NCBI GenBank assembly: GCA_021800315.1 | Contig: JAJYZD010000163.1 | Span: 1-8,490, forward strand | DNA: 8,490 bases | Source: Bacillota bacterium | GTDB lineage: Bacteria; Bacillota; Desulfotomaculia; Desulfotomaculales; JAJYZD01 | Direction of reading: 5' to 3' | Part shown: positions 5,708 through 8,490 of the stretch, in pieces | How positions within the stretch are numbered: the stretch's first letter is position 1 | How the letters are laid out: every line of letters begins with the position of its first letter | Made by a program: the position numbers and the translations under genes | The notes under the pieces: model-generated | The model's database searches: none | What the model was told of the DNA's origin: nothing | What the model saw: the letters and a program-made list of their open reading frames with translations, nothing else

Positions 5708-6685
5708 ATGCGCAAGATCGGTATCACCACCACCGTTCCGGTGGAAATAATTTACGCCGCCGGGCTGGTTCCGGTCGACCTCAACAACGTTTTCATCACG
5801 GCGGAAAACCGTTCCCAACTGGTCGAGGAGGCCGAAACGGCCGGTTATCCCCGCAACACCTGCGCCTGGATCAAGGGCATCTACGGGGTGCTCTGCCGGC
5901 ATCCGGAAATAAGTACGGTCGTGGCCGTCACCCAGGGGGACTGTTCCAATACCCACGCCCTCATGGAAACCCTGCAGCTCAGGGGGGTGGAGGTGGTTCC
6001 CTTCGCCTATCCCTGGGACCGGGATTACGCTACCCTGCAACTGGCCATGGAAAAGCTCGCCGGGCACTTCGGGGCGGACCATACGGCGGTGGAGGCCGCG
6101 ACCCGGCGCCTGGACGGGGTGCGGGAACTGGTGTGGGAACTGGACCGCCTGGTGGGGGAGGAAAACCTGGGCACGGGTCTGGTCGATCACCTCTACCAGG
6201 TGAACTGTTCCGATTTCCGAGGCGACCCGGAGTCCTTCGCCGCCGCCGTGAAGGCCGAGACGGAGCGAATGGCCGGGGCGGGTCCTTTGGCACCGGAACT
6301 GAGGCTCGGCTACCTGGGCGTGCCGCCCATCGTCGACGATTTTTACGAGTACCTGGAGGACCAGGGGGCCCGGGTGGTTTTCAACGAGGTGCAGCGCCAG
6401 TTCACCCTGCCCTGGCTGCACCAGGACCTGGTGGAGCGCTACCGCCGGTATACCTACCCCTACGGCATCTTCTTCCGGCTGGAAGACATCGAAAGGGAAG
6501 CGGCCCGCCGCCGTCTGGACGGGGTGGTTCACTACGCCCAGAGCTTCTGTTTCCGGCAGATTGAAGACATGATCATCCGCAAAAAGCTGCGGTTGCCCGT
6601 GCTCACCCTGGAAGGGGACCGCCCGGGAGTCATGGATGCCCGCACCAGGCTCCGGCTAGACGCCTTTCTCGACATGCTGCGCTGA
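5708..6685 (+). CDS. 2-hydroxyacyl-CoA dehydratase D-component family protein (HgdB-like), single subunit
   Basis: This 325-residue protein belongs to the HgdB/BcrBC-type iron-sulfur family, whose members receive an electron from an ATPase activator and use it for difficult reductions or dehydrations. The N-terminus is characteristic (GITTTVPVEIIYAAGLVPVD), and so is the C-terminus (HYAQSFCFRQIED at 275-287 and LPVLTLEGDRPG at 296-307). Five cysteines are present: 52, 63, 79, 167 and 281. Cys52, Cys79 and Cys281 have about the spacing of the three cluster ligands known in hydroxyacyl-CoA dehydratase subunits, so one [4Fe-4S] cluster is likely. It is shorter than classical subunits, lacking the usual N-terminal helical extension of several tens of residues. 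Dehydratases need two different subunits, but only one gene is present here. The start is fixed by GAAAGGAT 5 nt before the ATG. The activator gene follows after 6 nt. The substrate is unknown, and a non-dehydratase reductase role is possible. Confidence 0.87.
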   Translation: MRKIGITTTVPVEIIYAAGLVPVDLNNVFITAENRSQLVEEAETAGYPRNTCAWIKGIYGVLCRHPEISTVVAVTQGDCSNTHALMETLQLRGVEVVPFAYPWDRDYATLQLAMEKLAGHFGADHTAVEAATRRLDGVRELVWELDRLVGEENLGTGLVDHLYQVNCSDFRGDPESFAAAVKAETERMAGAGPLAPELRLGYLGVPPIVDDFYEYLEDQGARVVFNEVQRQFTLPWLHQDLVERYRRYTYPYGIFFRLEDIEREAARRRLDGVVHYAQSFCFRQIEDMIIRKKLRLPVLTLEGDRPGVMDARTRLRLDAFLDMLR

Positions 6686-6691
6686 AGGGGG

Positions 6692-7480
6692 ATGGGATGG
6701 TTGGTTGGCGGAATAGACCTGGGCAGCCGCTTCGTCAAGGTCGCCCTCCTGGATGAAGCGGGCGGGGTGCGCAATCTGCGGCATATCGACACGGCCGTTT
6801 TTTACCGCTCCTTCGGCCGCCGGATTGACGCCCGCCTGGAGATCGACGCCGCCGCCCTGGGCCTGGCCGGGGTGGCCCGCCTGGGGTGCACCGGGTACGG
6901 GCGCAAGGGGGTGGCCACGGCCGGCGGACGGGCGATCCCCGAAATCCGGGCGCACGTGCTGGGAGCGTTGCACGGCACCGCTCTCAGCGACTTCACCCTT
7001 CTGGACATCGGCGGGCAGGACAGCAAGGTGGCCCTGGTCAGGGAGGGCCGGATCCTGGATTTTGAGACCAACGACCGCTGCGCGGCCAGCACCGGACGCT
7101 ACCTGGAACACATGGCCGCCGTGCTGGGCCTGGACCTGGATGAACTCGCCGGGTACCGGCGTGATCCGGCGGAGCTCTCCAGCACCTGCGCCATCTTCGC
7201 CGAAACCGAGGTGGTGGGTGCCCTGGCCGCGGGCGTACCGGTTCCGGCGTTGGCCGCCGGGGTCAACATGGCCATCTTCCGCCGGTTGAAACCCATGCTG
7301 GCCCGGCTTTCTTCTCCGGTGGTGGTTTTTACGGGTGGGCTGGCCCGGGGGGAGGCGTTGCCCCGGATCATGGCGGCCGAGTTGGGCGTGGAGGTCCGGG
7401 TACCGGAGAATCCGTCCTTTGCCGGTGCCATAGGCTGCTGCCTGGCGGTGCGGGAAAACGGAAAGGGGTTGGATCAATGA
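6692..7480 (+). CDS. Acyl-CoA dehydratase activase / HgdC-BadF-BcrA type ATPase
   Basis: This 262-residue protein is of normal length for an HgdC-type activator, a homodimeric ATPase of the actin/Hsp70 fold with one [4Fe-4S] cluster between its subunits. ATP hydrolysis drives a low-potential electron into the partner protein. Seen in order: GGIDLGSRFVK (6-16, phosphate 1), CTGYGRKG (66-73), DIGGQDSKV (105-113, phosphate 2), NDRCAASTGRYLE (127-139), SSTCAIFAETEV (163-174) and VVFTGGLARG (211-220). Cys130 and Cys166 match the two cluster ligands known in HgdC, so the cluster should form. It starts 6 nt after the HgdB-like gene. ATG 6692 has its G-rich site almost touching; TTG 6701 would have better spacing and give the more usual short N-terminus, so the true start may be three codons later. 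The stop overlaps an ATG (ATGA at 7477-7480) upstream of rdgB, suggesting coupling. Confidence 0.93.
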   Translation: MGWLVGGIDLGSRFVKVALLDEAGGVRNLRHIDTAVFYRSFGRRIDARLEIDAAALGLAGVARLGCTGYGRKGVATAGGRAIPEIRAHVLGALHGTALSDFTLLDIGGQDSKVALVREGRILDFETNDRCAASTGRYLEHMAAVLGLDLDELAGYRRDPAELSSTCAIFAETEVVGALAAGVPVPALAAGVNMAIFRRLKPMLARLSSPVVVFTGGLARGEALPRIMAAELGVEVRVPENPSFAGAIGCCLAVRENGKGLDQ

Positions 7481-7545
7481 GCACGGTGGACGGGCCGCGA
7501 CACAGCGGCGGTCAAACGGCGGTACCGGAGAGAGGTGTTGGAGGC

Positions 7546-8154
7546 ATGAGGCTCGTCCTGGCCACCCGCAACGCGGGCAAGGTGAGCGAACTGACCATGG
7601 CTTTACAGGGCCGGCCGGTGGAGCCGGTATCCCTGGACCGCTACCCCGGCCTGCCACCGGTGGTGGAGGACGGAGCCACTTTTTTGGCCAACGCGGCCAA
7701 AAAAGCCTGCCAGGTCTGCCGCTGCACCGGCGAGACGACGCTGGCGGACGATTCCGGGCTCATGGTGGACGCCCTGGCGGGGGCGCCGGGGATTCATTCC
7801 GCCCGCTTCGCCGGGGCCGGTGACGCGGCCAACAACGCCCTGCTTTTGGACCGTCTGGCGGATGTCCCCCCGGACCGGCGTCAGGCCCGCTTTTACGCGG
7901 TACTCGCCCTGGCCACTCCCGACGGGAGGATTTTCACGGTGGACGGAACCTGTGACGGGTTGATTCTGGCGGTGCCCAGGGGAGAGGGAGGTTTCGGTTA
8001 CGACCCCCTTTTTTACCTGCCGCAATACGGGAAAACCATGGCCGAGTTGCCCCCGGAACTGAAGAACCGGGTCAGCCACCGGGGCCGGGCCATGGCCTGG
8101 TTCGTCCGGCTTTGGGACTCTTTGTACGGATACGCGGCTTGCGCAAAATTATAG
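7546..8154 (+). CDS. rdgB: XTP/dITP diphosphatase (non-canonical purine NTP pyrophosphatase)
   Basis: This 202-residue member of the Ham1/RdgB family hydrolyses dITP, ITP and XTP to monophosphates plus pyrophosphate, keeping deaminated purines out of DNA and RNA. All motifs are present: LATRNAGKVSEL (4-15) at the substrate loop, Glu41, FLANAAKKA (46-54), LADDSGL (66-72) with the catalytic Asp, GIHSARFAG (82-90), GGFGYDPLFY (148-157) and KNRVSHRGRAMA (173-184). The frame is open upstream to an ATG at 7477 that overlaps the activase stop (ATGA). That would add 23 residues without family character. I prefer ATG 7546 because the protein then begins directly with the conserved first strand and AGAGGTG lies 8 nt before it. 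Its neighbours concern a redox system, and the link is probably only shared transcription. The final residues (LYGYAACAKL) are a short unconserved tail. Confidence 0.93.
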   Translation: MRLVLATRNAGKVSELTMALQGRPVEPVSLDRYPGLPPVVEDGATFLANAAKKACQVCRCTGETTLADDSGLMVDALAGAPGIHSARFAGAGDAANNALLLDRLADVPPDRRQARFYAVLALATPDGRIFTVDGTCDGLILAVPRGEGGFGYDPLFYLPQYGKTMAELPPELKNRVSHRGRAMAWFVRLWDSLYGYAACAKL

Positions 8155-8490
8155 CAGACACACCGGTATGGACACGGTCAAATATGGAACGGCCCGCCGG
8201 GGACCTGGCTTCAAACCGGAGGGCACCGCCCCGGGGGTTAGGGCCACCGCGGTGTTGGCGGCCGCCGCCACCCGGGGGGGCGTACCAGGCGGTGGGGTAC
8301 GCCCGGGAAAGGTGTACGGCCGTCGGCCGCGGAAGGCGGGCCGGTCGCCCCGGCCGGCATACCGGGGGCCGGCGGCGCTGTCGCAGACCGTCAGGGTCAC
8401 CGTGGATGTTCCGGAGTTTACTTGACGGTCCTGTCCCTACAGGCGCATTCGCCCAACGCCGATCCCGCCCGCACGGGAATTGTAAGATCG
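8155..8490. other. GC-rich, palindrome-rich stretch without a supportable gene
   Basis: After the rdgB stop I see no RNA gene or recognisable coding sequence. An 85-codon plus-strand frame (8168-8425) exists, but it is dominated by Gly, Arg, Pro and Ala, lacks a ribosome-binding site and has a minus-strand open frame of equal length opposite, as expected by chance in GC-rich DNA. Short inverted repeats are frequent: 8278-8304, GGCGGCCGCC near 8258, CCTGT/ACAGG (8430-8443) and TCCCG/CGGGA near the right end. It may be the leader of the next gene beyond the edge. Confidence 0.5.
8278..8304. repeat. Perfect 9-bp hairpin in the 3' intergenic region
   Basis: GGGCGTACC (8278-8286) and GGTACGCCC (8296-8304) are perfect inverted repeats around a 9-nt loop. 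No T-run follows, so it is not a typical terminator. It lies about 120 nt past the rdgB stop and could act at the transcript end, as an operator or as part of a structured leader. Confidence 0.5.

Noticed and set aside
5579..6532. Minus-strand open frame opposite the HgdB-like gene
   Set aside because: The plus-strand gene has a promoter, ribosome-binding site and family motifs. The antisense frame has none, although it is long.
8300..8345. Cobalamin-riboswitch-like GGGAAAGGTG
   Set aside because: The conserved AATCC-type segment and the CCCGCCACTG-type core that should follow are absent.
8168..8425. 85-codon plus-strand frame after rdgB
   Set aside because: No ribosome-binding site, low-complexity Gly/Arg/Pro/Ala content, and an equally long chance frame on the other strand.
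1..8490. tRNA genes, rRNA, CRISPR arrays or complete insertion sequences
   Set aside because: I found no T-arm GTTCRA context in a cloverleaf, no regularly spaced direct repeats and no transposase with terminal inverted repeats.

Overview
The window is a GC-rich (visually above 60%) bacterial segment with compact gene packing. Shine-Dalgarno sites are strong, one start is GTG, and gaps within gene clusters are short. The pairing of a 2-hydroxyacyl-CoA dehydratase-type iron-sulfur protein with its ATPase activator, the iron-dependent alcohol dehydrogenase and the soluble chemoreceptor fit an anaerobe. A GC-rich member of the Clostridia (Desulfotomaculum/Pelotomaculum-like) is my best guess. 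That is inference from gene style, not a database match.

Layout. (a) 1-119: sequence of unknown origin that abruptly borders a sugar-kinase remnant. (b) 120-1373 (+): FGGY-family carbohydrate kinase lacking roughly its first 70-90 residues and any credible start, called a pseudogene. (c) 1374-1544: leader with a candidate promoter and overlapping hairpins. (d) 1545-4625 (+): a tight three-gene operon encoding an SCP2-like lipid-binding protein, an aldehyde dehydrogenase and an iron-type alcohol dehydrogenase (gaps of 17 and 16 nt). (e) 4666-4685: perfect 20-bp palindrome between convergent genes. (f) 4712-5545 (-): short soluble methyl-accepting chemotaxis protein. (g) 5546-5707: divergent intergenic region with an extended -10 promoter and several palindromes. 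(h) 5708-8154 (+): a second cluster encoding a single-subunit HgdB-type protein, its HgdC/BadF-type ATPase activator and the house-cleaning nucleotidase RdgB. (i) 8155-8490: a GC-rich, palindrome-rich stretch without a gene I can support.

How the genes may work together. The SCP2, ALDH and Fe-ADH proteins look like one alcohol-aldehyde-acid module in which a small hydrophobic-ligand carrier may hold a poorly soluble substrate. The HgdB/HgdC pair would be an ATP-driven low-potential electron-transfer system: the ATPase dimer with its shared [4Fe-4S] cluster injects an electron into the HgdB partner. It has only one dehydratase-type subunit here, so its substrate is open and may not be a hydroxyacyl-CoA. 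These are the two parts of the window most worth further study.
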